DNA of 64,000 bases, from assembly GCA_964630665.1 (NCBI GenBank), contig CAZVVN010000008.1, positions 1 to 64,000 of the forward strand, in the 5' to 3' direction. The stretch comes from UBA9619 sp964630665. Its GTDB lineage: Bacteria > Pseudomonadota > Gammaproteobacteria > Arenicellales > UBA868. Below are positions 1-8,957 of this stretch, in pieces. The position numbers and the translations under genes were made by a program. Under the pieces are notes generated by a model. The model had not been told where the DNA came from. It saw only the letters and a list, made by a program, of their open reading frames with translations, and searched no databases. How positions within the stretch are numbered: the stretch's first letter is position 1; every line of letters begins with the position of its first letter.

Positions 1-681
1 TACGTTGAGTTCAATGTGTCGGCAGGGTCGCATCTGTACAGCGTTGCCCGTCAGCTTTGAGACCAGGTCGAGTTCGCTTTCATCTGGCGGAATAGGGGAG
101 GCCGCGGCCATAGCGACTTCCGGTGGTGGGCCGATGAGGATCGCAACATCGATTGCCTTGCCGGAGGATTCAGCCTTGGCCTGGTAGTGCGTCAGGTCAT
201 GGCTGGTGCCGAGTCGTACCCGAATCTCATCATTGCTGACATGCATGCCCCGGTGGTATGAGAGATTGGGTACCCCCGTTTCCGGATCGTTGGCGAGAAA
301 TATCCCAGAGGTAATGTAGGGAGCCGCGTCTTTCCCGTGGTAGGTCAGCTGGGGCAATTCGTCCAGCCGGGCTGCCCGGAATTCGGCTTCGGCTTCAGGC
401 ACGATAGCAGCGGGCTGTACCGGGTTCTTCATCAGTGTCGCCCAGCGCTGGCAGAAATTCCCATCTTCGGCACCAAGGTACTGGCTGAGCCGCTGGCGGC
501 TGCCGAAGAGATTGCTGGCAACCGGCAGGGTGCTCCCTTTGATATTGCGGAAGAGAATCGGTCGGTCGCTTTCCTGCTGCGAACGGGCGATCACGGCAGC
601 ACACTCAAAGCGCGGATCAACTTCGCGCTCGACAATCTGTATCTCACCGGACTCGATCCAGTTTTCAATGAGTTCCTTCAC
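1..681 (-). CDS. UbiD-family decarboxylase, N-terminal part (runs off window start)
   Basis: I translated this by eye: the frame is open from a GTG at 681 down to base 1, giving 227 codons with no stop. The start is supported by AGGAGA about 7 bases upstream. The protein shows UbiD landmarks in order: a GSxxPVASNLFGSRQR segment, a YITSG...DPETGVPNLSYHR segment, then an AVAIL-like IGPPPE segment and the PPDESELDLVSKLTG region. UbiD enzymes are prenylated-FMN dependent (de)carboxylases of aromatic or alpha,beta-unsaturated acids. The catalytic Glu/Asp region lies partly outside the window, so activity and substrate cannot be judged. It is divergent from the RodZ-like gene. Confidence 0.8.
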   Translation of the reverse strand, partial: MKELIENWIESGEIQIVEREVDPRFECAAVIARSQQESDRPILFRNIKGSTLPVASNLFGSRQRLSQYLGAEDGNFCQRWATLMKNPVQPAAIVPEAEAEFRAARLDELPQLTYHGKDAAPYITSGIFLANDPETGVPNLSYHRGMHVSNDEIRVRLGTSHDLTHYQAKAESSGKAIDVAILIGPPPEVAMAAASPIPPDESELDLVSKLTGNAVQMRPCRHIELNV

Positions 682-862
682 ACGCTGTCTCCTGTGGGCA
701 TTGACGGCTTCTGCTGCTGGGCTTTATGCGACGCAGTGTTTTCGTTGGTCGGTTCCTGGTTGTTGGCACAAGCATATTCGAGGCAGGCCCTGTCGTGAAG
801 TCATCAAGGACCGTAGTATGTAAGGTCGAACAGAAACCGACTGTAAATGGCTCGAAATCGGC

Positions 863-868
863 TATAAT
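863..868 (+). promoter_or_regulatory. Putative -10 box TATAAT upstream of the rodZ-like gene
   Basis: A perfect TATAAT lies about 45 bases before the ATG at 912, in an AT-richer stretch between the divergent ubiD-like and rodZ-like genes. I see no good -35 hexamer 16-18 bases upstream, so this is a weak call. Confidence 0.3.
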
Positions 869-911
869 CAAGCTTCAGTTATTCTCGTTAATAGCTGTTT
901 TTACAGGAAAG

Positions 912-1442
912 ATGCCGATGTCCACTGAATCTTCCGTCGATGCGTCTGTCAGCCCGGGTGAGCGACTCCGAAAAGCCCGAATCAGTTACAGCTGGACCAT
1001 TGAGGATGTGGCGGGAAATCTTAACCTCAGCATCGATGTGATCCATGCACTCGAATCTGGTGATTACGCCGGTCTCCCGGAGCCTGCGTTCATTCGTGGT
1101 TACCTTCGGGCCTATGCCCGGCTGATGGAGATAGACGAGAAGCTGATTCTGACCGAAGACCGGGAAACGGCCTATGGCCGCCTTGGCTCTGTGGTGCCGG
1201 TGATGGAGAACTCCGCTCTTCTCGAAAGTAACCGGCGCAAAAGCTGGTTACGTTTTTCCAAGAAAAACAAATCGATTCGACGACGCCCGATCATTGTCGG
1301 GATCCTGGTGATCGCTGCAATTCTCGCAGTCTGGTGGTTAAGCGGAATTCGTCCAGCGGACATCACTGGATCGACCGGTGGAAGCGAAGACTCGGGGACT
1401 AAAACAATCACTGTGCCGCTCAAATCAACCGCCAACGACTGA
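912..1442 (+). CDS. RodZ-like helix-turn-helix membrane protein, short form
   Basis: The protein has about 176 residues. Residues 13-80 form a RodZ/HTH_25-type cytoplasmic helix-turn-helix (GERLRKAR...S.TIEDVA..LNLS...I.ALE.GDY..LPEPAFIRGYLRAYA). A basic linker (SKKNKSIRRR) leads to one transmembrane segment at about 127-145, and only about 30 residues follow. RodZ couples MreB to the cell-wall elongation complex, and full-length members carry a C-terminal periplasmic DUF4115 domain, which is absent here. I placed the start at ATG 912 after AGGAAAG, with ATG 918 equally possible. The open frame extends to 726, but the upstream residues do not look like this family. Confidence 0.75.
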   Translation: MPMSTESSVDASVSPGERLRKARISYSWTIEDVAGNLNLSIDVIHALESGDYAGLPEPAFIRGYLRAYARLMEIDEKLILTEDRETAYGRLGSVVPVMENSALLESNRRKSWLRFSKKNKSIRRRPIIVGILVIAAILAVWWLSGIRPADITGSTGGSEDSGTKTITVPLKSTAND

Positions 1443-1464
1443 CGGCTCCGGCGATCGCCGGTTT

Positions 1465-2487
1465 TCACGGGTTCAGGATGTCGGCGATGGTTTGCCCATC
1501 GATGTTGCCGCCACTGATGATCACACCGATGCGACCTTTCCCAGACGCTCGGCCGGAGAGCAGGGCAGCGACCCCTAGCGCGCCTGAAGGTTCAACCACC
1601 AGTTTGACTTCGTGGAACAGAAACCGTACGGCTTCGACGATGGCATCCTCAGTCACGGTACAGAAATCATCCACGAGATTCTGGATGAGTGGAAAGGTGA
1701 TCGTGCCGAGCGATTCAGTGCGTGTACCGTCGGCGATGGTTCGCGGATTATCCACGCGCTGCAGAGTGCCACTTCGAAAGGAACGGGTCGCATCATCGGC
1801 CAGCTCCGGCTCGACTCCTATAATCCGGCAGGCTGGTTGTAGGTGCCGGGTACTGATGGCATTGCCGCCGAGTAGGCCACCACCACCACAGGGAACCAGC
1901 AGAGTGTCCAGTGGGCCGCTCTGGTCGAGCAGTTCCAGCGCGGCAGTACCCTGACCGGCTATGACATGTGGGTGATCAAAAGGGGGGATCAGTGTGTAAC
2001 CATGCGTCTCAACCAGATCTTCCGAGATGGCTTCCCTTTTAGCATTGGCCGGGTCGTAGTCGATGATCGTCGCGCCGTGGCCTTCAGTGGCGGCCCTTTT
2101 GCGTACTGGTGCATCCATTGGCATGACTACCGTGGTCGTGATCCCGAGTAATCGTCCACTGAGCGCCACCGCCTGACCATGGTTACCAGAGGAGTGAGTG
2201 ATGACGCCGCGCGTACGCTGGTCCTCTGTGAGTTGGGAGATCGCGTTCCAGGCGCCGCGGAACTTAAAGGCACCAATACGCTGAAAATTCTCGCATTTGA
2301 GAAACGCCTCCCCGTCAATGTGTTCGTCCAGCGCTGTATCGCACAACATCGGTGTTCGCCGGGCGTGCCCCTTAAGCCGTCTGGCAGCGGCGGCAACATC
2401 ATCAAAATTGGGAAGATCGGTCAAAGGCGGAAATCGGGTCCTGTCGGGGGCGGGCAAGTATAGCGGAGGCCGCCCAGCCCAGCGCAT
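1465..2487 (-). CDS. PLP-dependent threonine/serine dehydratase family enzyme
   Basis: This is a fold-type II pyridoxal-phosphate enzyme of about 340 residues. The Schiff-base lysine sits in GAFKFRGA (Lys75), the substrate loop is SSGNHGQ at about 99-105, and the phosphate-binding loop is PCGGGGLLGG at about 198-207. There is no C-terminal ACT domain, so it resembles catabolic threonine dehydratase, serine racemase or threo-3-hydroxyaspartate ammonia-lyase more than biosynthetic IlvA. Homologs typically begin near TDLPNFDDV, so the TTG at 2424 may be the true start. Its 3' end converges on the rodZ-like gene. Confidence 0.88.
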   Translation of the reverse strand: MRWAGRPPLYLPAPDRTRFPPLTDLPNFDDVAAAARRLKGHARRTPMLCDTALDEHIDGEAFLKCENFQRIGAFKFRGAWNAISQLTEDQRTRGVITHSSGNHGQAVALSGRLLGITTTVVMPMDAPVRKRAATEGHGATIIDYDPANAKREAISEDLVETHGYTLIPPFDHPHVIAGQGTAALELLDQSGPLDTLLVPCGGGGLLGGNAISTRHLQPACRIIGVEPELADDATRSFRSGTLQRVDNPRTIADGTRTESLGTITFPLIQNLVDDFCTVTEDAIVEAVRFLFHEVKLVVEPSGALGVAALLSGRASGKGRIGVIISGGNIDGQTIADILNP

Positions 2488-2512
2488 TTAATCACCGGCG
2501 GCAGCGGCTACA

Positions 2513-3208
2513 ATGGTAGCCATGCCTGACTCTGAGCCCCAACTGCTGGAACTGGAGACCGGGCCCAACCCTCTTTTTACCATGATCTGGTTGCATGGCC
2601 TGGGTGCTGACCACCGGGATTTCGAGCAACTGCCGGATCTGCTGCGCCTTCCGGCTGATGTACCGGTTCGGTTTCTCCTGCCGGATGCTCCCTTACGGCC
2701 GATCACTATAAACGGTGGCATGGTGATGCGTGGCTGGTATGACGTTACCGGCCTGGATATCAATCGTGAGGCCCGGCCCGAAGGACTGGATGAATCTGCT
2801 GATATCGTCAGGACCTTGTTGTCACGCGAACTGGAACGGGGTATGCCACCTGAGAGAATTTTACTCGGTGGCTTTTCCCAGGGCGGCGCAGTGGCCCTCT
2901 ATCTGGGCCTTCGTTATAGCCGGGCCCTGGCAGGCGTTATCGGGCTGTCGACCTACCTGCCGGTCGCAGGTCTATTGGCTACTGAGGCACATCAGGCGAA
3001 TCGCGATACACCGATTTTTCTGGCCCACGGGCTGCACGATCCAGTACTCGCCCTGCACCTCGCCGAGAGGAGCCGGGAGTTGCTGACAGAACTAGGTTTC
3101 GATGTGACCTGGCGGACCTACCCGATGCCGCACAGTCTGTCGGAGGCGGAACTCATGGATCTGTCCAACTGGCTGGATGTTCTTTTAAAAGAGAAAGGGC
3201 CAGGCTAA
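2513..3208 (+). CDS. Phospholipase/carboxylesterase-family alpha/beta hydrolase
   Basis: This is a compact hydrolase of about 231 residues. It has the oxyanion region LHGLGADHRDFEQL (27-40), the nucleophile elbow GGFSQGGA with Ser122, an acid in HGLHDPV and a C-terminal catalytic His in PMPHSLS. This is the pattern of bacterial YpfH/EstB-type carboxylesterases acting on short-chain esters or thioesters. ATG 2513 and ATG 2522 are both possible starts. It is divergent from the dehydratase gene, with only about 25 bases between them, and its stop overlaps the convergent TPR gene by 4 bases. Confidence 0.87.
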   Translation: MVAMPDSEPQLLELETGPNPLFTMIWLHGLGADHRDFEQLPDLLRLPADVPVRFLLPDAPLRPITINGGMVMRGWYDVTGLDINREARPEGLDESADIVRTLLSRELERGMPPERILLGGFSQGGAVALYLGLRYSRALAGVIGLSTYLPVAGLLATEAHQANRDTPIFLAHGLHDPVLALHLAERSRELLTELGFDVTWRTYPMPHSLSEAELMDLSNWLDVLLKEKGPG

Positions 3209-3792
3209 ATCGCGTTTTCTTCATCAAGCTTGAGCTGCCTTTCCTCCAGATGGTCAACGTAGCGCTTGATCCGGATCAGATGCGGGTTGAGAGCCAGAGC
3301 CTTCCGGAAAGAGATCAGCGCGCCGGTAAAGTTGTCCTGTGCAACCAAGATCAGGCCCAAGCCGGACAATGCGCCAAAATGCCGAGGCTCAAGAGCAAGC
3401 GTCTGCTTGATATCGTCAATTGACCGATCGTGTTTACCAGCCAGGTAAAACAGGGTCGCCCGTTTATTCCAGCCTTCGGCAAAGGCCGGAGCGATGTCGA
3501 TCACCTTATTGAAGCTGCGCAGTGCTTCGCGGTAGTGCTGGTCCGACATGGCGCGAATGCCGCGTTCCATCCAAGCGCTGGCCTTGGCATTGTCTATGCG
3601 GGCCCAGCGTTCCCAGATCTCCGCGCTGATCCGATTTGACTCCTGTTTGACGCTGGTATGGGCCAGTTGAAGGAAGAGCTGATCCAGTGCCGGATCATTC
3701 TGATCTGCCGCGACACCGACCCACAGAGAGAGGCCAAGTAATCCGAGTAGTAGTGCCCGTGTGTTGAATAACCCTCTCCGGTGGCAGGTCAT
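3205..3792 (-). CDS. Secreted or membrane-anchored TPR protein
   Basis: The protein has 195 residues. An N-terminal hydrophobic stretch (RALLLGLLGLSLWVGVAA) looks like a signal peptide. About three tetratricopeptide repeats follow from residue 70 to 185 (AWMERGIRAM...YREALRSFNKVIDIAP, GWNKRATLFY...DDIKQTLALEP, ALSGLGLI...ALISFRKALALNP). Such proteins are protein-protein scaffolds in the periplasm or envelope, and the partner cannot be told from the sequence. The ATG overlaps the stop of the upstream hisN-like gene as ATGA, so the two are translationally coupled. Confidence 0.75.
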   Translation of the reverse strand: MTCHRRGLFNTRALLLGLLGLSLWVGVAADQNDPALDQLFLQLAHTSVKQESNRISAEIWERWARIDNAKASAWMERGIRAMSDQHYREALRSFNKVIDIAPAFAEGWNKRATLFYLAGKHDRSIDDIKQTLALEPRHFGALSGLGLILVAQDNFTGALISFRKALALNPHLIRIKRYVDHLEERQLKLDEENAI

Positions 3793-4610
3793 GTGCGGCC
3801 AACAGGCGACAGAATAGCCAGCGCCCTCTGGTGTAGGTCCGGACTGGCCGCGGCCAGTACCTGTCCTTGGGAATGACAGTCGAGGGCTCTGCCGTGCCAG
3901 TCCGTGATCGTTCCCCCGGCACCCTGGACGACCGGAACCAGTGCGAGGAAGTCGTGCGTGGCCATTCCGGCCTCCACAACCAGATCAACATGGCCAGAGG
4001 CCAGCAGTCCGTAGGCATAGCAATCCGCGCCGAACATGCGGAACCGGGTCTGGCGAGAAAGAGCATCGAAAAGCTCGCGTTCGCCCTCGGAGAACATGTC
4101 GATGGTTGTTGCATATAGCGTGGCATCGGTGAGGTCGCGGGTTTGACTGGTGGCACATTGCTGCCCGCAAAAGGTCGACACGCGACCCATGGTACCCAGC
4201 CAGCGTTCCTTCAGTGCCGGCATTTCAATGACACCAGTCACAGGCCGGTCTTCCTGGAGCATGGCAATCAGGCAGCCAAAGGTCGGTTTTCCCGTTGCAA
4301 AGCTCTTGGTGCCGTCGATCGGGTCCACCACCCAGCTCCAGGGGGAAGCACTTTCGCGAGCGCTGAATTCCTCACCGGTAAAACCATGTGAAGGATAGGT
4401 CTTGGCGACTTGTTGTCTGAGGGCCTGTTCGATTTCCCGGTCCGCGATGGTGACTGGCGTTTCGTCATGCTTGTACTCGATACCCTGTAGGTTGCGGAAA
4501 TAACGCAATGCGATCTGCCGTGCGATGTCCGCAAGGTGCTCGGCAAAATGCACCAGCTCCTCGTCAGGTGCGGGCGAAGCGGCAGGGGATTTTTTTCTGG
4601 TATGCGACAT
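3789..4610 (-). CDS. hisN: Histidinol-phosphatase, inositol monophosphatase family (HisN type)
   Basis: The protein has about 273 residues. It carries the IMPase metal site VVDPIDGTKSF and an upstream E in GFTGEEFS, plus the DCYAYGLLASGHVDLVVEAGM segment typical of HisN-type enzymes that dephosphorylate L-histidinol phosphate. Substrates vary within this superfamily (inositol phosphate, 3'-phosphoadenosine phosphate), so histidine synthesis is the best but not the only reading. I chose ATG 4610, which has GGAA seven bases upstream, over the TTG at 4622. It is coupled to the TPR gene by a 4-base overlap. Confidence 0.8.
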   Translation of the reverse strand: MSHTRKKSPAASPAPDEELVHFAEHLADIARQIALRYFRNLQGIEYKHDETPVTIADREIEQALRQQVAKTYPSHGFTGEEFSARESASPWSWVVDPIDGTKSFATGKPTFGCLIAMLQEDRPVTGVIEMPALKERWLGTMGRVSTFCGQQCATSQTRDLTDATLYATTIDMFSEGERELFDALSRQTRFRMFGADCYAYGLLASGHVDLVVEAGMATHDFLALVPVVQGAGGTITDWHGRALDCHSQGQVLAAASPDLHQRALAILSPVGRT

Positions 4611-4767
4611 CGCAGGTTCCAAAGGGGTGGGCAGGTGCTATTGTGCCAAGTCTGTCGCCCGCTCACCAACCCAATGTACAGAAGAGCGGCTTGAATGACA
4701 GCCCCACAGGCGATAACGTAGTGTTGCTATTCCAGTTTTAGCCTAACGTTGGAGGACAGAGCAGCAA

Positions 4768-5526
4768 ATGATAAGGGCAGTGACTTTTGACCTGTGGGAT
4801 ACCGTGATCCACGACGACAGCGATGAGCCCAAACGGGCAGCCCAGGGTCTTCGTTCGAAAAAAGAGGCGCGCCGGCAACTGCTGTGGGAAGCACTCGACA
4901 GCGAGGCGCCAATCACCTCGGAAGAAGTCTGGCTGGCCTGCGACACTACTGACGCAGCCTTTAACCATGTCTGGCACGACCAGTTCGTAACCTGGAGTGT
5001 GTCCGAACGTCTGGAAATCGTTCTCGCTGGCCTTGGGCGAAAATTACCAGATCCTGTCCTGGAAAACGTGGTCAGGCAATACGAAGAGATGGAGGTCACG
5101 GTTGCACCGGATATGATCGATGGTGTTGCAGAGGCGATTGTCGAGCTGGCCGTGGACTTTCCACTGGCTGTGGTCTCTGACGCGATCGTCTCGCCAGGCC
5201 GCTGTCTCCGGCAGTGGCTTGAGATGAATGATATTCTGGATCATTTCACGGGATTTGCGTTCTCCGACGAGGTGGGACGTTCCAAACCTCACCGCGACAT
5301 GTTCGCTCGGGCGGCTACCGAGATGGGTGTTGCCATAAACGAGATGGTGCATGTGGGAGATCGCGATCACAACGACATCAAGGGTGCGCAGGCGCTAGGA
5401 ATGAAGGCCATCCTCTTCACCGGTACCCGCGACGTCGACCGGGACATCACCAGCGCTGATGCGATCTGTACGCACCACCGTGAATTACCGGGGGTCATCC
5501 GGCGACTGGTGAGTACGGATAAATAG
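4768..5526 (+). CDS. HAD-superfamily hydrolase
   Basis: The protein has 252 residues. Motif I is TFDLWDTVIHD (catalytic Asp in DxWDT), motif II is VVSDA, motif III is the Lys in GRSKPHRD, and motif IV is HVGDRDHNDIKGAQALGM. A helical cap lies between motifs I and II, as in class I phosphatases and haloacid dehalogenase-like enzymes. The physiological substrate is unknown. A GGAGG ribosome binding site lies about 13 bases before the ATG. It precedes the amidotransferase gene by only 18 bases in the same direction. Confidence 0.82.
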   Translation: MIRAVTFDLWDTVIHDDSDEPKRAAQGLRSKKEARRQLLWEALDSEAPITSEEVWLACDTTDAAFNHVWHDQFVTWSVSERLEIVLAGLGRKLPDPVLENVVRQYEEMEVTVAPDMIDGVAEAIVELAVDFPLAVVSDAIVSPGRCLRQWLEMNDILDHFTGFAFSDEVGRSKPHRDMFARAATEMGVAINEMVHVGDRDHNDIKGAQALGMKAILFTGTRDVDRDITSADAICTHHRELPGVIRRLVSTDK

Positions 5527-5544
5527 AAGGCTCTGGGGAGAGAC

Positions 5545-6405
5545 ATGTCTACAGACCCGCATTTTCTGGTCGTCGACGGTTACAGTCGTGCTGGCCGGGA
5601 AGACCTCGAGGCCGGCGGCGCAACCACTGCGGGCCTCCTGTACCGCGAGATGCTTTACCGGCTCTCACCTGGCTGCACGGTCGACGTAATCTACCCCGCA
5701 GACCCGGGTGTCCAGCTGCCGGATGGGGCCGGGCTGGAGTCCTACGACGGGTTGGCGTGGACCGGTTCGAGCCTGACAGTGTGGAAAGAAAATGATCCGG
5801 ACGTGATCCCGCAGATCGAGCTGATGAAAGCGGCCTACCGGTACCAGGTACCCAGTTTTGGCAGTTGTTGGGCAGCGCAGATCGGTGCAGTAGCCGCGGG
5901 GGGGCGCTGTGTGGCGCACCCGTATGGACGTGAGATGGGTATCGCGCGAAAGGTCAGTCTCACGCCGGAAGGGCGTGGCCATCCGATGTACCAGGGCAAA
6001 CCAACGGTTTTCGATGCCTTTATCAGTCATGACGACGAGGTCACCCATCTCCCTGCGGGAGGCTTGTGCCTGGCGTCGAACACCTACACCCGAGTCCAGG
6101 CGCTCTCGATCACTCACCAGGGGGGTGTGATCTGGGCCGTCCAGTACCACCCCGAGTACGACCTGCACGAGCTTGCCAGGTTGATTCACTGTCGAACCCA
6201 GAAACTCATCGGTCTTTCATTTTTTGTAGATGAGACTGATGCGGCGAACTATGTGGCCAGACTTGAGGCATTGCATCGGGACCCGACGCGCAAGGATCTC
6301 GCCTGGCAGCTGGGAATTGACAGCGACGTGATGGACCCCGATGTGCGCACGCTGGAGGTCAGGAACTGGATCGAACAGTTGGTGCTGCCCGGTATGCGCC
6401 GATGA
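5545..6405 (+). CDS. Class I glutamine amidotransferase-like protein (stand-alone)
   Basis: The protein has 286 residues with a GATase1 fold. The nucleophile is Cys108 in FGSCWAAQ, and the His-Glu pair is in QYHPEYD (His202, Glu204). GMP-synthase-like stand-alone amidotransferases of this type either hydrolyse glutamine for an ammonia-accepting partner or act directly on gamma-glutamyl compounds. No synthetase domain is present in the protein or next to it. The gene lies between a HAD hydrolase and a dimethylglycine dehydrogenase-like gene. This suggests, but does not show, work on N-methylated or glutamylated amines. The start is supported by GGGGAGAG. Confidence 0.8.
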   Translation: MSTDPHFLVVDGYSRAGREDLEAGGATTAGLLYREMLYRLSPGCTVDVIYPADPGVQLPDGAGLESYDGLAWTGSSLTVWKENDPDVIPQIELMKAAYRYQVPSFGSCWAAQIGAVAAGGRCVAHPYGREMGIARKVSLTPEGRGHPMYQGKPTVFDAFISHDDEVTHLPAGGLCLASNTYTRVQALSITHQGGVIWAVQYHPEYDLHELARLIHCRTQKLIGLSFFVDETDAANYVARLEALHRDPTRKDLAWQLGIDSDVMDPDVRTLEVRNWIEQLVLPGMRR

Positions 6406-6468
6406 GCGTGCGGTCGGCGGGCCGCTGGCCGGGGAAGGCGTGATTTCCCTGAAGAAGAACCAGATGCC

Positions 6469-8913
6469 ATGAAGGGAACTGAACTGCCAGACAAGGCGCA
6501 GGTGGTGATCATCGGCGGAGGTATAGCAGGGTGCTCCACGGCCTACCACCTTGCCAGTCTTGGGCTCAACGATGTCGTACTGCTTGAAAAGAGCCAGCTG
6601 ACCTCCGGCTCGACCTGGCATGCCGCCGGCATGGTTGGCCAGTTGCGTGCCAGTGCCAACATAACACGATTGCTGCGTTATTCGGTCGAACTTTACCAGG
6701 GCCTCGAATCGCGGACCGGTATGGCGACCGGCTGGCGGTCGACCGGTTCGCTGCGCCTGTGCTGTACCCGTGAGCGGCGCATCGAGATCGAGCGGCAGGT
6801 CGCGAGTGCCCGATCTTTCGGGCTGGAGGCAGAGTTTCTGGGTCCCGGGGAAATCGCCCGGTTGTGTCCGGCGATGTCTGTCAAAGGGATCGACAGCGCC
6901 GTCTACGTGCCCTCGGACGGAAACGTGAATCCCTCTGACCTGACCCAGGCCCTTGCCCGAGGAGCGCGGCAGGGGGGCGTGCAGATCTACCAGGACACGG
7001 CGGTGACCGGCATTCGCTGTCGGAACGGCCGGGTGATCGGAGTGGAATCCGGCGGTGGCCTAATCGAGTGTGAAAGCGTCGCAATCTGTGCGGGGCTCTG
7101 GTCCCGGGAGATCGCACGACTGGCAGGTGCCAGCATTCCGTTGCTGCCCTCGTTCCATCAGTACATGGTCACAGAACCCATCGACGGGATCGAGCCGGAC
7201 ATGCCTGGAGTTCGCGATCCGGATCACTTGAGTTACTTTCGAGAGGAGGTCGGCGGTCTGGCTGCTGGCGGGTACGAATTCAATCCTGTGCCTTATGACG
7301 AGATGCCGCGAGCCGACGACCCGGCTTATCGATTATTTCCGGCGATGACCGAGCAGTTCGCACAGTTCATGCCCGGTATGATCGAACGTTTTCCGCAACT
7401 CGAAACTGTAGGTGTCAAGCGCTGGTTTACGGCGCTCGAGTCATTCACCGAAGACACCCATTTCATTCTGGGTGAAACGCCTGAGGTCCGCGGCCTGTAC
7501 ACGGCAACAGGTTTCAACGCGATGGGTATCGCTGCAGGTGGTGGGGCCGGCATGGCACTGGCACACTGGATCGCCGAGAGCCAGGCTCCGTACGACTTGT
7601 GGTCGATCGACATTCGGCGGTTCAGTGCGCTGCACCGCTCTGACCGAAACCTGAAGGTGCGTGTTCTGGAAGGGCAGGGGCGCCACTATGCATTGCACTG
7701 GCCACATTACGAGTCCAATGCCGGGCGTCCTCTGCGACGAAGTGCTCTGTATGATCGACTTAAGGCATCTGGCGCCTGTTTCGGCAGCAAGTCCGGCTGG
7801 GAACGTGCCAACTGGTTTGCACCAGCGGGCGTGACACCGGTAGACCGTCCCACGTTTGGGCGTCCCAACTGGCATGACCCGGTAGCTGCCGAACACAAAG
7901 CCTGCCGAGAGCGGGCTGCATTGTTCGACCAGTCGAGCTTCGTCAAGCTGCTGGTTTCAGGCAGCGGTGCCGAGGCGCTACTCCAGCGGCTTTGCGCCGC
8001 CGATGTCGCTGTGGCGCCAGGGACAGTTGTTTACACCCAGATGCTCAACGACGCCGGTGGCATCGAGAGCGACCTGACAGTAGCGCGACTGTCAGGGTCC
8101 GAGTACTACCTGGTGTCGGGAACAGCCATGGCTGTCCACGACAGTGGGCATATTCGACGAAACACACTCGGGTCGGACAGGGTTACGGTTGTCGATGTCA
8201 CTTCTGCGTTCGGTGTGCTGGGACTGATGGGTCCCCGATCCCGGTCGATCTTGCAAAGGCTTGCCGAGGACAATCTGGCCAAGGAAGAGTTTCCCTATCG
8301 CGCGGTTAGGGAAGTCATGGTAGCGGGTGCCCCGGTCAGGATGATGCGGCTGAGCTATGTGGGTGAACTCGGTTTCGAGCTGCACGTCCCGACCGAATAT
8401 CTGTTGACGGTCTTCGATGCTCTGCAGGCGGAGGGCCGGGAACATGGTCTGGTTAATGCGGGCTACCGGGCCATCGATTCGCTGCGACTGGAGAAACAGT
8501 TTTGTAGCTGGGGCGCGGAAATTGGTCCTGACGAGACGCCACTAGAAGCGGGTCTCGCGTTTGCAGTTGCCTTCGGCAAGGGGGATTTTATCGGTCGCGA
8601 GGCGCTTGTCAGGCAGCGAAAAATGCCGCTTGCCAAGGGTCTTGCGACCTTTACCGTAGGCAGCGATACGCCACTGCTCGGTGGCGAAACTATCTATCGG
8701 GACGATCAGGTGTGCGGCTGGATCACCAGTGGTGGCTTCGGCCACACCATCGGGCAGCCGCTGGGGCTGGGCTACGTCCGCAATGAGGCCGGTATTAACG
8801 AAGATTTTCTGCTGGCCGGCAGTTATACGCTGGATGTTGCCGGTACCCGGTTTCCGGCCCGGATCTCCATTGGCGCACTTTATGATCCGACTGGCCGTCG
8901 GATGCGTGGTTGA
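6469..8913 (+). CDS. FAD-dependent dimethylglycine/sarcosine dehydrogenase-like enzyme with GcvT domain
   Basis: The protein has 814 residues. The N-terminal FAD domain of the DAO family begins VVIIGGGIAGCSTAYHLA, followed by the SGSTWHAAGMVGQLR segment characteristic of dimethylglycine and sarcosine dehydrogenases. A linker domain follows. From about 480 comes a folate-binding GcvT aminomethyltransferase domain (DQSSFVKLLVSG..., SYVGELGFELH..., AGYRAIDSLRLEK) and its C-terminal barrel. Such enzymes oxidatively demethylate N-methylglycines and transfer the one-carbon unit to tetrahydrofolate. Exact substrate specificity (dimethylglycine, sarcosine or another) is not readable. It probably forms a transcription unit with the flanking amidotransferase and phosphotransferase genes. 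Confidence 0.85.
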   Translation: MKGTELPDKAQVVIIGGGIAGCSTAYHLASLGLNDVVLLEKSQLTSGSTWHAAGMVGQLRASANITRLLRYSVELYQGLESRTGMATGWRSTGSLRLCCTRERRIEIERQVASARSFGLEAEFLGPGEIARLCPAMSVKGIDSAVYVPSDGNVNPSDLTQALARGARQGGVQIYQDTAVTGIRCRNGRVIGVESGGGLIECESVAICAGLWSREIARLAGASIPLLPSFHQYMVTEPIDGIEPDMPGVRDPDHLSYFREEVGGLAAGGYEFNPVPYDEMPRADDPAYRLFPAMTEQFAQFMPGMIERFPQLETVGVKRWFTALESFTEDTHFILGETPEVRGLYTATGFNAMGIAAGGGAGMALAHWIAESQAPYDLWSIDIRRFSALHRSDRNLKVRVLEGQGRHYALHWPHYESNAGRPLRRSALYDRLKASGACFGSKSGWERANWFAPAGVTPVDRPTFGRPNWHDPVAAEHKACRERAALFDQSSFVKLLVSGSGAEALLQRLCAADVAVAPGTVVYTQMLNDAGGIESDLTVARLSGSEYYLVSGTAMAVHDSGHIRRNTLGSDRVTVVDVTSAFGVLGLMGPRSRSILQRLAEDNLAKEEFPYRAVREVMVAGAPVRMMRLSYVGELGFELHVPTEYLLTVFDALQAEGREHGLVNAGYRAIDSLRLEKQFCSWGAEIGPDETPLEAGLAFAVAFGKGDFIGREALVRQRKMPLAKGLATFTVGSDTPLLGGETIYRDDQVCGWITSGGFGHTIGQPLGLGYVRNEAGINEDFLLAGSYTLDVAGTRFPARISIGALYDPTGRRMRG

Positions 8914-8957
8914 ACTCCAAAGTAAACTGTCAGGACTGACAAGGAACAAGCAAAGTC

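Noticed and set aside
726..911. Upstream extension of the RodZ-like frame
   Set aside because: No family resemblance, and the TATAAT at 863-868 lies inside it; ATG 912 has a better ribosome binding site.
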